Assembly (NCBI GenBank): GCA_013365365.1
Contig: JABVXU010000223.1
Span: 23,364 to 87,363, forward strand
From: Cruorifilaria tuberocauda
Lineage: Eukaryota; Nematoda; Chromadorea; Rhabditida; Onchocercidae
DNA: 64,000 nt
Direction of reading: 5' to 3'
Under the pieces are notes generated by a model, which ran no database searches, was not told where the DNA came from, and saw only the letters and a list, made by a program, of their open reading frames with translations. Both the position numbers and the translations under genes were made by a program. Below are positions 1 through 20,100 of the stretch, in pieces. Each line of letters starts with the position of its first letter. The stretch's first letter is position 1.

Positions 1-2844
1 TTTTTTTTCTTTTTACTTAAAGTGATCATTTAGTAATTTTGTTCGCTGTATTCTTTTAAATACTAATTTTTTTTTTAATTTGAAACTAAAAGCTGTGTAA
101 TTTTCTCTACTCGTAGTTCCGATTTTTCTGAGAAATTTGCTTCTATCAATCTTGAAATTCACTTCCATTCCCGTAAAATTTCTATTTCTGTAAAACACAG
201 TCGGTCTAAGTTTCACTTAAAAATCTCATTTCTTAGCTTATCCATCGCAATTTTTCAATTTATTGGAGAAAAAAGGAATCGATATTACTCACTCCAAACA
301 TCAAAGAACAAATATTTGAATTGGTTATGACAAAATGGTATCTCATTTATACATTTGTGTAGCGGAAGGTGAGAAATGAATGTGGAATTAAAAACAAAAA
401 CCATTATAAGCTGTGTGAGCTTTTTGTCGCTTAATTTAGTCAAAGTGATTATATTAATTCTCGAAATTAATTTTTTCTAATTTTTATTGGTAAACAATTG
501 TATTTCTTCGTCTGTTTACAGGAGCATATCTAAAAGTTCGACAGAATTCTATTTATCAAGTACGGAAAATTATTTGAATTTAATAAGAACAGAGTTACAA
601 TAGGAGGATAACAGTTTTTGAGTTTACTTTTTGTTTAGGAAAAGAAAAAAAAGTAAAAGCTTGAAAATTTTTTCTAAAATTTAGAAATAAAAGTAATGAG
701 ATTATTTGGTCATGCAATTTTATTTTGAAATTAACTCATCATTTTACACATTACCTTCTCTCTAACTGTTAAAAAAGTCAGATAGCTTAACAGATCTGCT
801 ACTTACCTGTACTTTCTTGTGCTTTTACTTATATTTTAAGTGATCAAAAAAGTCAAAGATCCATTTATTGATCAATAAATATAACACACAGTGAAGTATT
901 GCTATTCACTGAATTCCAATCAAAAATTGTAGGTTACCGTATTTTCGTTAAATGAGAGTGTGTATTTGTGTTGTTCATGTATGTATGTGTGTGTGTGTGT
1001 GTCTGTCTGTGTGTATGTGAAAGTATCTGCAAAGCGGTCTTTTCAAATCGTTCAACTACAGATTTTGATGAATCATTCGAGAAAGTTCCTTTCTAGTAAT
1101 CTTAAACGAGAACATAATGTAGAACTAGTTGGTGCAGTTGCTCTCTTCATACCTCACCACTGTCACCAGTCATCTCAGTGATCCTCCCGGTACTACCGGT
1201 AGAAGAAAGCTATATGCTTTCCAACTACCTGTACGTATGTGTCTGTCTGTACCACTCATTCCTTCTTTCTCACTAGCTTTATTAGCTGTACAAATAGGAA
1301 GGACTAAGGTAGGCGCAGTGGGACACTTTCACAAATGACGACAGCTCTATCACATAAAAGCTTTTCTATCTGATATCGTCTGTCAACTCATTCTGTTTTA
1401 TTGGTATGTCATTCAGATTTGGCAAATTTGAAATGATATTAAGCTTATTCAGCAAATTGGAAATATTTCACTTCATGTTTTAATTTTAGAACTTAATTTA
1501 GAACTTAAACTTTACGCGTGATTTCTCATAGTTAGTTATTTCTTCTATCATTTTTTAATTAGAAATAATTGGGTGCTAAAGGAACATTTATGATTTCATA
1601 TAATGATTGAGCCACTGCTCACTTTTCCTTCATTTCACTAATTTATTTCAGGCATTTGAAATTCTCTTAAATGTAGTGAAAAACCACGTGTTTTCTGGTC
1701 ATCATATTTTCCAGACATTCCATAAAGAATTCATAAAAAGGGTAAATATTTGATAGCGGTTTCAATTTGCTATGTTCTGTTTATTCATCAATTCAGCATC
1801 AGAAACTGATCAAATGATAATATTGACATTTCACGTCTGTCCGTATTTGCTTTTTACGTATTGACGTTTTCAAGTAACTAAATTATTGATTCTTATCAGA
1901 TTCAAAACGTTATTGGAGAAAAAATCATTCGCGAAATCGATATTGCTTAAATATCATATTTTCTTAATGATTGGCTTGAATTATTTTGATTTAGCAATTT
2001 CTTCTCTTGCTGAACATTCCTTATCTCTTATTTTCAAATTAGAATGAACTTGGATTATTTGATTTTGAAGACATGGTGTCATAATGTGAAATTTTAAATC
2101 ATTAAAAAAATATTCGAAAATTTCAAATCATATATTCACTCATACAGTGCACAATTTTTTTGACCTGTAGTTTTGTGTGTATACATTGAACATTTAAAAG
2201 CAATTTATACTTCTTAATTTATATTGCTTACTTTATAAATAAATTGTGTCATTTAAAATGATCAAGTAAAAAATTGGAAAAATCTTTTTTACTTCTAATA
2301 CTTGTTTTTATTATTATTTTATTAAGAAAAGAAAAAAAAATCACAGTGAAATAATTATTCCGGCGAGGTGGATTGAATAAAAATGACACGGATACGGTAT
2401 TAAAATGATGCCTTTTTTTTCTTTTTTCGCAATATAATTCTTCCGTCAAACTACCTCTCTCATTTTACTTCTTTCTTTTTCTCTTCCCTATCTTTTCTTC
2501 CTTCCTTTTATTGAAACTGACAATAATAGAAGGGAGAGAGAAAAGTAGTACTTACAATACAAAATGCATCATAAAGTTATATGCCCATTATTGAAAGGAT
2601 GCAAAATGGTATTTATAACATTGGATTCTGTTATCGGAACGGTACGATAAGACTTTTGTCGTAGCTTTTTTGATTTTTACTTTTTGCTTTTGCCATAATG
2701 AAATTTCTTAATATAGCCATTAGATAATAACTAAGTTAAAAGTATTTAATTTTTAACGAAATTTCTTTTCTACTACGTTTCGCTTTTTTTCGTTTCTTTT
2801 CATTTCATATAAGATGAATTTAAAGATATTTTGTAGAACTTTAG
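1..2844. other. upstream region of the FoxA gene, no certain gene
   Basis: AT-rich DNA before the first recognisable FoxA exon. I see no convincing coding exon. It holds a GT-rich microsatellite near 979-1018, a GC-richer stretch near 1100-1340, and a pyrimidine-rich then purine-rich run near 2455-2545. Because the FoxA reading frame is open back to its acceptor at 2844 without an ATG before 2941, an unseen first exon and the promoter probably lie here. Confidence 0.5.
979..1018. repeat. GT-rich microsatellite
   Basis: The + strand shows a run of GT dinucleotides broken by ATGT, CTGT and ATGT units. A related GTATGTGTCTGTCTGT segment recurs near 1233. This is simple-sequence DNA; no function can be read from it. 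Confidence 0.8.
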
Positions 2845-8149
<5,305 letters not shown>

Positions 8150-8318
8150 AAGGAGCTTAAAGTGGAGAGACAAAAAAAAACAGTGAAACGAAAATTAAAC
8201 GACGTGGAACGTGAAAAGAAGGAAGGAAGGTTAATTATTAATATAGTGCCCTCATGTCAAGAACTGGTTTCACTTCTGTGAACGAATTATTATTGAAACG
8301 AAATATTTGCGATTTGTA

Positions 8319-8324
8319 AATAAA
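8319..8324 (+). other. polyadenylation signal of the FoxA gene
   Basis: A canonical AATAAA lies 170 bp after the FoxA stop codon. It is the first perfect match downstream, so it is the likely 3' end signal. Confidence 0.6.
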
Positions 8325-11300
8325 CTTTGTTCTATGCTTCTGTAAAATTATTATAGGTAATGTTTAATTCTTCAAATTTTTTCATGGAAATGATTCGAAT
8401 ATTTGCCATAAATTTCAGTCCAATTCATAATTCATTAATTTTCATTTTTTTTCCAAAATCTCTCGAAAGTTCAAATAATTTGGCAATAGTTTTTCTTTTT
8501 GCTTTGTGAATTTTACTTAATATGCTAAGATGCCTTGATCATTTTTCATTCAATCAATATGTTTTTTGAAATAACTTTTGATCTGTCATATATATCTTTT
8601 TGATTCAATGCGGGAAAATGAAGTGAAATGAAAATGAATATTTCGATTTTTTTAATGGTTCATTTGAATTTTTGTGCTGTTAAAAATGAACAATAATTTG
8701 AACTTTGAACTAAAGTTGAGAAAAGAAATTAGAGAGACTATTTTGAGCACCATGTAAACTGTGATATGGTTGTACAAATAATTAATCAGAAAATTGTTTG
8801 TATGTAAGTAATATTACTATTATCACTTTAATTTTTACTTAAGCTTCTTGACTCTTTTCCTTTTTGGTGAAATATCTTTTCAAAAATTAGATTATTTTCC
8901 AACAATCACTTTTCCATGACTTCATTCTTTTAATTGAAAATTTCACTCTGAAGAATGAACTAAGAAAAATTACAAAATTTGTTTATCAGGAATATTTAAT
9001 TGTTCATGCAATAGAACTTTTGACACAACTTTCCATGGAAAAAGCCTAAAATTAGTTTTCCACAATTCATTAGCGGTGTGCATTAGCAAGTCATTTTGCT
9101 TAATCAATCCACTTATTGTATTTGGTAATTATTTGTCCTGTTTAAATTTGTTCAAACAATTTTAAAGTTTTCGATTAAATCAAGCATTCTGTTAATAATT
9201 TTCATTCTGCCACTCAGAATAAGCTACACTAACTTTATTACGGTTTCATGGTTTTTATTCATTTCTTCGCTATTACATTATTTGAGTTATTGTCAGTGAT
9301 CAGATTTTATGGCAATTAAATGTTTTTTTTTTGAAGCTTTCTGCAATAATCCAATATGATGTTACAATTCAGCTTGTAAATTCGGATAAAATTTAAAATG
9401 AATATAAACAACTTTAACTAACCAAGCCTTGATTTTATTCGTTATGATTGATTTATTAAAAAAAGCATATTTAAGCGATAGAAACCAAACAATCTAATTC
9501 AAATTAATTTGTCCGCAAATTAATTTATATAGGTACAATAATTAAATCACTTAAAACTTAAATTGTTTGAAGAGATGCTAGGAATGTTGAATAATTATGA
9601 GTATCGAAGTTAATTAATGGTAACAACAATGTTTAATAAGGCTTTCGATCATTCATGCTTTGATATTAATTTCAACCTATTCTTAAGAAATAATTTAAGC
9701 AATGTTTGCTGAATATTAAATTATAATTGTAACTTTTTAAAACTATTTTTAATATTTTTCAAAAAAAAATTTGAAATCCTCAGTGATTTTTCTGCCAAAA
9801 AGGAAATATAATAAAATAAACATCCTTATTCTGTTGATAAATATTAGTGTTTCAATGAAATTAAATTAATTCCAGCTAATTAACTAGCAGAAATCCTAAA
9901 ACAATTATTAACTAGAAATTACATTTCATCAACAAACCGATATATGACCTCACTGTTATGACCTTCTCTGCACGAATTTATTAGTCCTTTAACAGGTAAG
10001 AAATTTACATTCCATTATAAACGTTGAAGGAAGTGTAATGGAACACCACATTGTTTTTGGGAGTAATATAACAACAACAACAAGTACTTGTGTGCCAAAA
10101 TGCGCTACAGGCGCTTTTCCACTTAATGGATACACGTTATGGTTTGGAGTATGGAAACATATAACAAATGAATGATCATATATCAATGGATCCTATTATT
10201 GTCAGGTGTGAGGAAGGTAGAGGACAATGGAAAAGGAAGGGAGAGGTGAAGTTCAAGTTAACATTTCCTTCCTTCTAACTTCCGTACAATCTTTTCAGTT
10301 GTGTAATATTTCCCTAACAATAGTTGTTTGTAAAACGATGAATGGATGGGTAAACGAATGAAACTGATGAGATCGATGACGAAACTAAAGGAATTCTAAA
10401 GGGATCATATAAGCATATTTTATGAAGTTACTTCTGCTTAAATTCATCAGTTAATAATTATAAATGGAAATTTCAATGCAGTTTAGCTTGTTTTTGGTTA
10501 ATGGATTTGCCATTTATGAATATATTATTAAAGAATTATAATATTTAATGTTCAATAATGGAAGAATTTGATAAGATTATGATACGGTACGCTGCAAGAG
10601 AGGTGATTAGAAAAATCAGGTCATATCCCATGAAACTTTACCTGCAATCTTGACTTGATTTGCCATAAGACAACGATAATAATATGCAGAAGCAATGAAT
10701 TTCATATTTTATTTTGAAAAATTTAGAAAATGCAGAGGAAGAAAACTTATATATTTGCATATGAATGTCAATACCAAATGAGCAAATATACGCGTATTTT
10801 GGATTGCAATGATTCAAATAGTTGAAAGCTAAGAGAGTCAAAACTTGAGAAAGTTACTGTTTGTAGTAGAAGTCAGCCGAATTGATTTTCAGATATGGAA
10901 TATCTTTCTAAATAAATTTCAATATGAATAAAGAGCTTGCAAGTAATTTTTTAAATTTCTTTAAAACAAGATATCATATAATCCATGATAAAATAGAAGT
11001 ATACAAAAGCAAAATTTTTACATCCCACAAAAAAATATCTACAAAGATCCGCAAAAATAGGTGACTCAAAGTGTTATTTTATAGTATGCAATTTAAAAAT
11101 TCACATATGGAATAAATCAAAGGAAAATTGAAAATTAAGGAATATGGATGGAAAAGAAAGGGAAACTTGCCATTTATTTAAAGTTAGTGAATTTTTTATT
11201 TAAAATTTAAAACTAAATTCAAATTTCGCCATGCTTCTGTCAAATTTTTAACCTGATTAAACTGAATGGAATAAAACGAATCAGATTCAAATTTGAAATA

Positions 11301-14177
11301 GGTTTTGGAAAAACGAATTGAGAACCCTCTTTAACATATTTAATTAAACTTGAGAAAGAAAAGCAAATTGAATAAATTAGTAAAAGATCATATTTTAATA
11401 TTCAAAGATAACACTAATTGTGACAATAACAAATTAAATGACGAATTTAGATAAAAGGAAAAACGATGCAGAAAAAGAATCTCATCATGTAGTAACATCA
11501 CAATATGAATCACTATAGCGATAAGGAATCACTGCATTATTCCCAATATATTTTATAGGAAAAAACCGATATATCACATATCCGTACGATGAAAATTACC
11601 AGTTTTGTGGTATAATTTGTATTCAACCGCTGAAATGAGTACTTCAGTATAATAGCATAAAATAAAAGTTTAATAAATTCCACTTTCAATTCATGTATAT
11701 TACTTAAGAAACATGTAATAGATTAAATCGTAGCACAATATTGTATTTTACTTTCTGATTGCAAGACTTCTGATTTCGGATATAACTTCAATACTACTAT
11801 TGATAGAAATGTATGCTGCAAGTAATGTATACGAGCCTAACAACCTGGAATGCATCCCAATAAATATATGATCAATTGATATTATGAACATAAACAGGAC
11901 AAATGATATGTTTAAGCGTTCAAATATGGTAAGAACTCATATCGTCGAAAAGTAATAAGCCAAAAATGAAATTAATTGATGAAAAATTCTAAAGAAAAAT
12001 AGTCATTTCGGTCGTCCTTGATAGAAGAGAAATTATGGAGACAATTACGATCAAGATCTGCTTATATATGGGCTAGGTTAGGACAAGAAGATGGGGACAA
12101 AGAGAGAAGAACATACCAACTGAGGACAAATATTAGTTTTATTCATGTTTAACGAACAAATATTAAATATAGATGGATTTGTTTAAGGTTTTACCTCTTA
12201 TTTGATAAAGAAATAAATAAATATTTACTGTCGATAGCGTCAAGACATAGTAAGCAATTTGGTTTTTATTGTATTTGCAATTCCTTACATATGTAAATTT
12301 ACCGAAACTGTTTGAACATAAGGCATGTTTTAGAAAAATTTAGTTCTCAAACTTCATCTTTCCATTTCTATTTTTTGCGTAAATAAATCATGCATTCAAA
12401 GAACCAAATCTTTAACAGAAGAAAGAAAAATTTTAAGACATTACAGTAGTATGATGACTTACAGCAGAATAAAACCAAAAATCATTCCATCGTTTTATCT
12501 AAGTTTTTCTATTTTTCAAGATTTTGTTTGTCTCATATTTTTCTCTAATTTTTTGTTACTCAGTGAATTCTGTGTAAATATACAACGGCTGGTTTTGCAA
12601 AAACCACTCAATTAATGCTCGAGAAGATATGGACGTATGATTATATGAATAATACTTTGGAAATATTTCCATATCGTTTCTTAAAGAGTTACTTATACTT
12701 GTTTAACCGGTGATCTGTACAGTAAAGTACTTCAATGAAATGTAAAGTACTGCATTGCTTTCTCTCTCTGAGTATTTCAGACTTGGTCATTTGGGATAGC
12801 AACTGAGGATCTGAAAGAGAAATGTAATTTCGATAGCGAGTTCCTTTTCATCTCCTACTCAAGAACCTCAAGAATTCCTTTATTGTTGCAAGTTAGCACA
12901 AAATTAATTTCGAATACAATGAACTGCAACTATTTCGAAGCTCTATCATATTTCCAAAAATAGAGTCATTTTTGCCCAAAACTAGTCACTCTAAAACAAT
13001 ATAAAAATCAATCATTCGATTTGTGTAGACGTATTGTACGTTTCCCTGTTACTCTTTCCAATGGATTCTTTGCCTTTCCAGAAATTTTATAATGAAAATT
13101 ATCTTGAAGAATTATGTTTTAATATTAACTTAACATCTCTTTCCCCTATAGCATGAGTAATGCTAAAACTATCTATCTGTATGCATGAGTTTCTCTTGGC
13201 TAAAATAACCGAAATAACGATAATGCGATATCATTCCTTGCGGCGGAAAATTTATACTCCTCATTCCACTTCCCAATCTCTCTCCGCTTCCTCCCTATTC
13301 CACCACTATTGCTCTTATGCAAACAAACTGAAGCAGTAAAGCAATACAGTGCCACTCACGGAGACACACAGATAAGCACTAAACCGATACTAAAACGACG
13401 GCGACAAGAACGAAAAGCTCATCATCCGAAACCATATTTTATCTCATACCTTTCCCGAAAGATCGAACTGGAGGGGTTGACAAAGAATATGAATCACCTC
13501 CAGCATTTATTAATAATATTCCATTTTGAATACCGTAAGATTAATGGATAGATGAATAACACGATCTAATAATAAAATCAAATCTGTTCCAAAAAAAAGT
13601 CTCCAAATGCACTTATTTTCTTCAATGTATAACGCAGTTTTGATACTCATTACGACTATATTGTATTGTTGAATTAACTGTGACTAAATAAAAATTGCAT
13701 ATAATTAAATCTGACAATCTAACAAAAGGAAAAATTTTTTGGAAAAATATTTGTAAAATCAAGACGGATCTAAAATGAAAAAAATGGGCTGACGAAAACT
13801 GAATCAAAAAAACAAAAAGTGATATGTATCTGGTCTCAGATTCATTGATACAAATGATTGATCTTCAGCAGAAGTCTTGCAAACAGTTGCATATGTATGA
13901 TTCATTTCCTCCCTCATCCACGCTCAGTAGAATATATTCAATTAAATATAAATGAAAACCAACATTTGAAGTGAAACAAAAAAAAATCCAGAACACCAAT
14001 TAAAATGCTCATTTGAATGGATAAAAAGATATTTTAAGATATTTCAAAAGTATACTTCTTAGCCATCTTGCATGAAATTTCATGGACTACAATCTGAGTA
14101 AAGAACTACAAAAAAAATTTTTTTGAAATTATCAAAAACAAACCAAAAACACTTGAAAGGAATTATACACTGGATTT
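8325..14177. other. convergent intergenic region, no certain gene
   Basis: AT-rich DNA between the 3' end of FoxA (+) and the 3' end of the coiled-coil gene (-). Short open frames here lack splice or domain support. A GC-richer, pyrimidine-rich stretch near 13020-13460 stands out, with an ATG-less open frame on the + strand. The 3' untranslated sequence of the coiled-coil gene must lie just below 14178, but I could not pick its poly(A) signal with confidence. Confidence 0.5.
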
Positions 14178-17100
14178 CTATTGTTGTTGCTGTTGCTGCA
14201 TAGATTGCAATTTCCGCCTGAGAACGACGATTAATCTATGCTGCCTGAAAAATGAAGCAAAAATTGGTTCGAAAATTAAAAAGTGAATTAATTCCATTTT
14301 TTCATTGTCGTTTGATAAGTCCTCTACCCTGAATATCGATTTTTTTCAGTAATGTAGAAGACATACCGAAGTGTAAAATATGTTTTAAAATGAATCAACA
14401 GAACAAGGTAAATCATTTCCTCCCCTTAATAGATCAGAGTTCGAAAAACAGAAATCTCAATAGGAATTCTAATTAAAATTCACATATTTCAATTAAATGT
14501 ATATGGCATAACTAATTAACGAGATTATAAAATTAACAGGTAATTATGGATTAGATCAAGTTATATGCATGGCAGAAATACCTCTACGGTCCACTTACTA
14601 CAGTAATCTACGAATTCTATACTTGTCAAATGATTAAAGTACCTTAGAAATTTTATGAATCATTTCATATATATGTACAATAGGAGCATATCATAGATAC
14701 AATAAAAAATTCCGGTCATAAATTTACTATTGATTTCCTTCAGGTAAGGTTGGATCAGACACCATCATAAAATGATTCTATGAAATGAGATGAATGAATA
14801 GAAATGAATAAAATTAATGAGGGCATAATGGGGCCTAAATGTGTTTAAACGAGTGGTTTTTCATGAAATTCAAAGGCTGAAGCCGACAAACGTTTATCAA
14901 GGATGATCACGATTAGCTTGACCACTACCTTAAGTAGGGATATAGTACGGTAAATGTATGTCACGTATCAGGAAAAGATATAAAAACAGCTATCAGGATA
15001 CAACACGAAATTATATAAACAAAACTGATTAAAGCAAAAACAGACAGAAAATTCAGCGTAAAAATAATTAAAACAGCATTTTATACTCTTGAAATAACTA
15101 TCGAAGTTTTGTTATAAAGATCATTAAAAACCTTCCCGATCTGTTCTTGGCCTCCTGCTGTTTTTTCAATGAGAACTACTCTTGTATTATGTACTAATTT
15201 TATCCTGAACTAACACTTGAAACTGCATAATAGAAATTTTTCCACTTTTTTTTGCGGAAAATTGTGAAAATGTTAATAGACAATCAGAAAAACGAGCTTG
15301 CATAATTTTCTTAAACAGAAGCGATTAGCTCTATTTCTTAATCCTATCATCGTATTCGTGAACATATTGATACAAAAAGTAGTAAAAAAAATAGTAAAAA
15401 GTTAAAGGTTAAAGTTAAAAGTAAAAAAAATAAAAAATAAAAAAAAATAAAAATAAAAATAAAAAACATTACATGTCAGCTACTGTGTTCCTCATTAAAT
15501 TGATAAGAATACTTCTTTAGTTATCATTTATTCAGATGCCGTGGAATTTTTGGAAACTTCTGATTTGTTTAAACCGAAACTTTTGCAAAATTTTCACTGC
15601 ATACAATATGAAGTAATTATTTTCCAAATCTGACAAACATTTCGTTAATCTTAATAATTTTTATAAATTCGATCTAAATATTTGAATATACAGTTATTTG
15701 TTTACACCATACAGACACTTTTTTATGTTCCACAAGTGGCACAATACGTAATTTCAGAATCTGGAAAGTCCGTCTTATGTAGAACATATTTTATAATCCG
15801 ACTAAATTGTTGCGCATTAAAGAAAGAACCGAAATGAAATATGCAAGTATAGTCCGCTTCTTAAACCCTCACGCTTCACAGTAGTGCCCTCCCGGAATGT
15901 AAATGCAAAACTTTTGAGCACTTCATCAAGTACATGTTATTAAATTCAATGCAAGGCAATAAGTATAAATTAGGGACCGTCTTTGGTTACTTCATACTTT
16001 CAATAGTTAATATATATAAGCAACACCCATTACGTTTCGGTTGTGAACTTCCAAGAAAGAAATAAAAATTTGAGACCACTCGAAGAACAGTATTCTAAGA
16101 TAAAAAAGAACTGCGAACTGGAAAGATTATACTCGTCAAACGATTTCTAACTTTACATTTTACTTTTCAATCAAAAACTAAACAATATTCGATAGATTAT
16201 CTTTTATTTTTAATCCAATTATATCATATATTTTATTTGGATTGTGTTTTTTTCGAAAAATTAACTAAATTAAGTGATTCAAATCAATTTTGATTGCTTT
16301 AATTTTTCGACACTTTTGAAATTTCATGACGAATTTCTTAATAAATAAAAAGAAATTTTTTATAAGATGGTATATTTCTTAAAATTTAAACTCTTATTTC
16401 ACTAAAGAAAAATGGATTAGTACATACATATGTTAAGGTCAAGAAGTTAAAATGAAGCTATCAGTTCTCTTAGAATGTTTTTCTTTCTTTCTTCAGTTAC
16501 ATAGTTTCTCGAATTAATTTCCGTTCAGAACAAATTCTCTAATGATTTCTTAACTGTCTTGTGCAAACTATATTACGTAATCAGCAAACGTTCCATCATT
16601 AATCGACATTAATGGATAGTGCCATAATGAATGAATAATATTGTACTAGCTATATTTTCTACATTCTAAGCTAAATCCAGTCTAAATCTTCTGAAAAAAA
16701 TAGAAAACATTCACTCAGAATTATCGACAGATTTATTCGTAGTGTTAACAGCTGCTTCGATTTTAACTGTGATTATTGTGGCATCAAAGTGTAAAATCAA
16801 ATCAAGATGTTATTTATTTAGTTATTTTGTTAATCAGCTGAATGATTAAATAAGAATGAAGACGAATAAGGGATTTCAATTTCCATCACTTATTATTTAA
16901 TGTATTTAAGACAAGTCAAAAAACAAACAGACGAATCATTTTCTTAATAAAAACAAAACTTTTCTCGAATCTTCAGTTTTGCTTGGGTTTTTTCGACTAA
17001 CTCAGATAAGAAACTCCAATATTTTGATTTTTTCCGTACGCTTTGAGGAATATCTAAGCTTGTAATTTCATATTTTAATGAGCGCTTTTATCATAGTGAT

Positions 17101-20100
17101 GGTAGGAGAAGAGGGAAAAAAGAAATGAAAAGAAAATAAAAGCGATATTTTGCTGAAAAGTGAACTCTAATATATTTGGGAAAGGGATGCTGAGGGATAA
17201 TATGTTGTGTAAACATACTTCATTTGGGATATAGATGAATGAATGCATGAACAAACGGGAAGTCAGGAAACACCTGTGGTATAGGGGTCAAACCTTCTAA
17301 ATGTCTGAGAACACCCGTACCAAAAAGTTGAAGATAATTTAAACCCTAAACATAAAATAAGTAAGTGAAATATAGTTTATTTGACATGAGTCTTTTCATT
17401 AATTGATGAAAAGAAGTTAAGTTAAATCGAAATGTGAATAGAAACTACGAAGTTGACGCTTAAAGAAATTTCGGAATCGAATATCGCTTATACTTATCTA
17501 TCAACCCGTTCTGTATGCAAAATGCAATTTTTGTAGCAAATATGGAGATGTAGCACAATCATAACCTAAAGTGAATATTCAAGATGGACGTTTAGAAAAC
17601 TGTCTTGTTCTGTAACTCATAGTAACTCAAACTCAGATAATAAACATTGTACGGATCTGCTGAGAAATAGCAAACCGTCTCACACTGTTGTTTAGCAGGC
17701 GAAAGACCTTTTGATAATATAACCTATCGAAATTTGATTCTAGAGAAATCTAAATTATTTGTTTGAAAAATGATTTAAATCCAGACATGAAGAGACTTAC
17801 ATTTCGACATCTTTCTTCAACTTCTTATTTTCTTCCACCAACGACATCTGCAACACTCCGTCGGTTATTTCATTTCCAATCCTTTTACGAGGTGGTGGTG
17901 TGGGGATGTTGTATACTGCGTCTAATCTGAAAACCTTGCTTGAACACCTCAAACATAAGTAATGAGTAATACGATTTTGTAATTGAATAATAAATTTCCA
18001 AGCGATTCTAGCATCTGAAAATCTCTTCCTGACGAATGTAAAGATTCCAGGACAAAATGAAATATTTTCGAAATATATTTCTAAACTGCTAGATAACCAT
18101 GTAAAATCTTGAAACCTGGTTAAGCTATTTTCGGATTCCTTTAACCTCCCCTCAACATCCGGTCGTTCCGATCTTTGCTTACTCTTTCCCAGTTCTTGCT
18201 GCATCCCATCCATTTCTTTCCGTAATCTGAAATTCAAAAGTTCTAAATAAAAAGAATTTTCAAAGCATCTAACTTTGAAGATGAAAAGTATTTGGGAAAC
18301 CCCTTACAAATTTGCAAATTCCTAACTGAATACCGAATTTAAATTATCTTCAAATATATTAAGATCTCTTAAAGTCGTACTGCCATTACATATGCCACTG
18401 AGAATATGTTGCACTGAAAAATCAGTGAACGGTAGTAAGTTATGCAATATGCAAAATATTTTAGCATTTTCTTTCCTTGTCTCCATTATTTTCTTTCTAT
18501 TTAATCTAACCGTTCGTTTTGGCTTTTTAATTCTTCATTTTCATCCTTCATCCACTCCATTTCTCGTTTCAATATTTCCAGTTGATTGCTGGACCTTATT
18601 GTCCACTCTTTGTCGCACTGCTGCAAACGGCTCTCAAAATCTTCCGTAAGCTTTCTCAACTCTTCTCGATTTGCTTCCTGTAACAATTTCGCTCTACAAT
18701 TTTAACGCTCATCATGATTTTTCAACAGGTATTCGATATATTTATCTTGCTTATTTAGTTTTTTGCCTATTAGACTGTATTCCTCTAACAGATTACCTGC
18801 TATGTGAACTTTTCGCTCATTAGTTCACTTAACTGACAATTCAGTCAGAGATAACCTATCCATTTCTACATAAATAAATTGAATTTTAGAAGCTTTTTCA
18901 ATTAATGCAGCATCAAGTTAATACACAACTGCAAAAATGAAGCAAATCAATGTGTAAGACAAAACAAGTATGGATGCCTTTGTAAAGCAACAAGTGCGCA
19001 CCTACTCTAGGAAATTCTTAAATTGGAGTTTTTCGAAAGCAATCACTGAAAGTTTGAAAAATTAAGATAATTAAGAAAATCAATCACTGGTATTCTCATG
19101 ACCACTCTTTACCTATCTTTGGAAGCTACAAAAAAATATTTCGTTAAAATAGTATATTATAGTTCTTTATTTAACTCATCGAATATGTAAAAGATTTTTG
19201 AATTCTGTCTTAAGTTTTCACCTGCCTTTCCACTCCCAACGACTCCTTTTCCAGTGTACTTCTTGTCTTCAGTATATCAGGTTCATTTTTGAGCCGTTCA
19301 ATTTCACTCAAAAGATGAACTTTCTCAATATCTAAAATTTGAATTGAGATAAAAAAATCATATTTAGCATTAAGCATAGGCAAAATCAGTGGAAGATCGA
19401 AATAACTACTACCATTATTTCCAAATAGCGAAGAAATGTAAGGAAAGACTGTTTTGTCTAAGTAAAATTAGGCCTACTTTCAATGTTTGGAATCACCAGA
19501 GCTAAATGAATGCTTTAATCACCACTGCAACTAACCTAAATCGACGGTTCGTTTTCGCTCAGCCTCTAGTTCATTAGTGAGTTTTTTAATGTTCTCATTT
19601 AATGTTTCATTTATTTTATTTAGACTTTCAAAATTTTCTATTGCAACTTGCGCATTTGTTTCACTCTTCTTGCACTTTGATTTCCAGTTTTCCTGAAAAA
19701 AATTTTCCCAACTGAAACTACTCGAAAAATAATGTCCATAAATGAAGAATTTTAACATATTTCTTACTGGTCATAGATAATGAAGATAGAAGAAGAGAGA
19801 TATACTTAGTTGCAAGCAAATAAATCACTGCTACAAAAATTAGGACAATGGTATGCATTTCATAAGATTGACAAATTAAACGTGTTTTCGAAAATCCGTA
19901 AAAATCAAAGAGGCTATGACCACACCTCGATGGTCTGAATTTGTTGGCGCAAATCATGGAGCTCATGTTGCCGATCTCTTTCCAAGCCTTCATCACTCTT
20001 GGCTTGCATTTTTAATCGTGCTAATTCCTGAGCTTGCTGCTCACCTTTCGCTATTGCTTCATCTAGCTGTTGTCGAGCTACTTTTAGCTCCATCCGTTCA

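Larger units (their letters stand above)
14178..20100 (-). other. coiled-coil gene, C-terminal exon block (exons 31-37)
   Basis: Exons: 19926-20100, 19536-19692, 19222-19331, 18511-18677, 18116-18226, 17801-17926, 14178-14244. The coil continues to exon 35. Exon 36 holds a Pro-rich turn (IPTPPPRKR) followed by a short helix. Exon 37 is reached across a 3.6 kb intron: the phase-2 donor after ...KKDVE and the TTTTTCAG acceptor at 14245 rebuild a Met codon, giving MQHRLIVVLRRKLQSM, six Gln and TAG. Confidence 0.8.

Noticed and set aside
13309..13551. 80-codon + strand frame
   Set aside because: It begins at TTG rather than ATG and has no convincing splice partners, so I did not call it a gene; the region is kept only as a composition finding.
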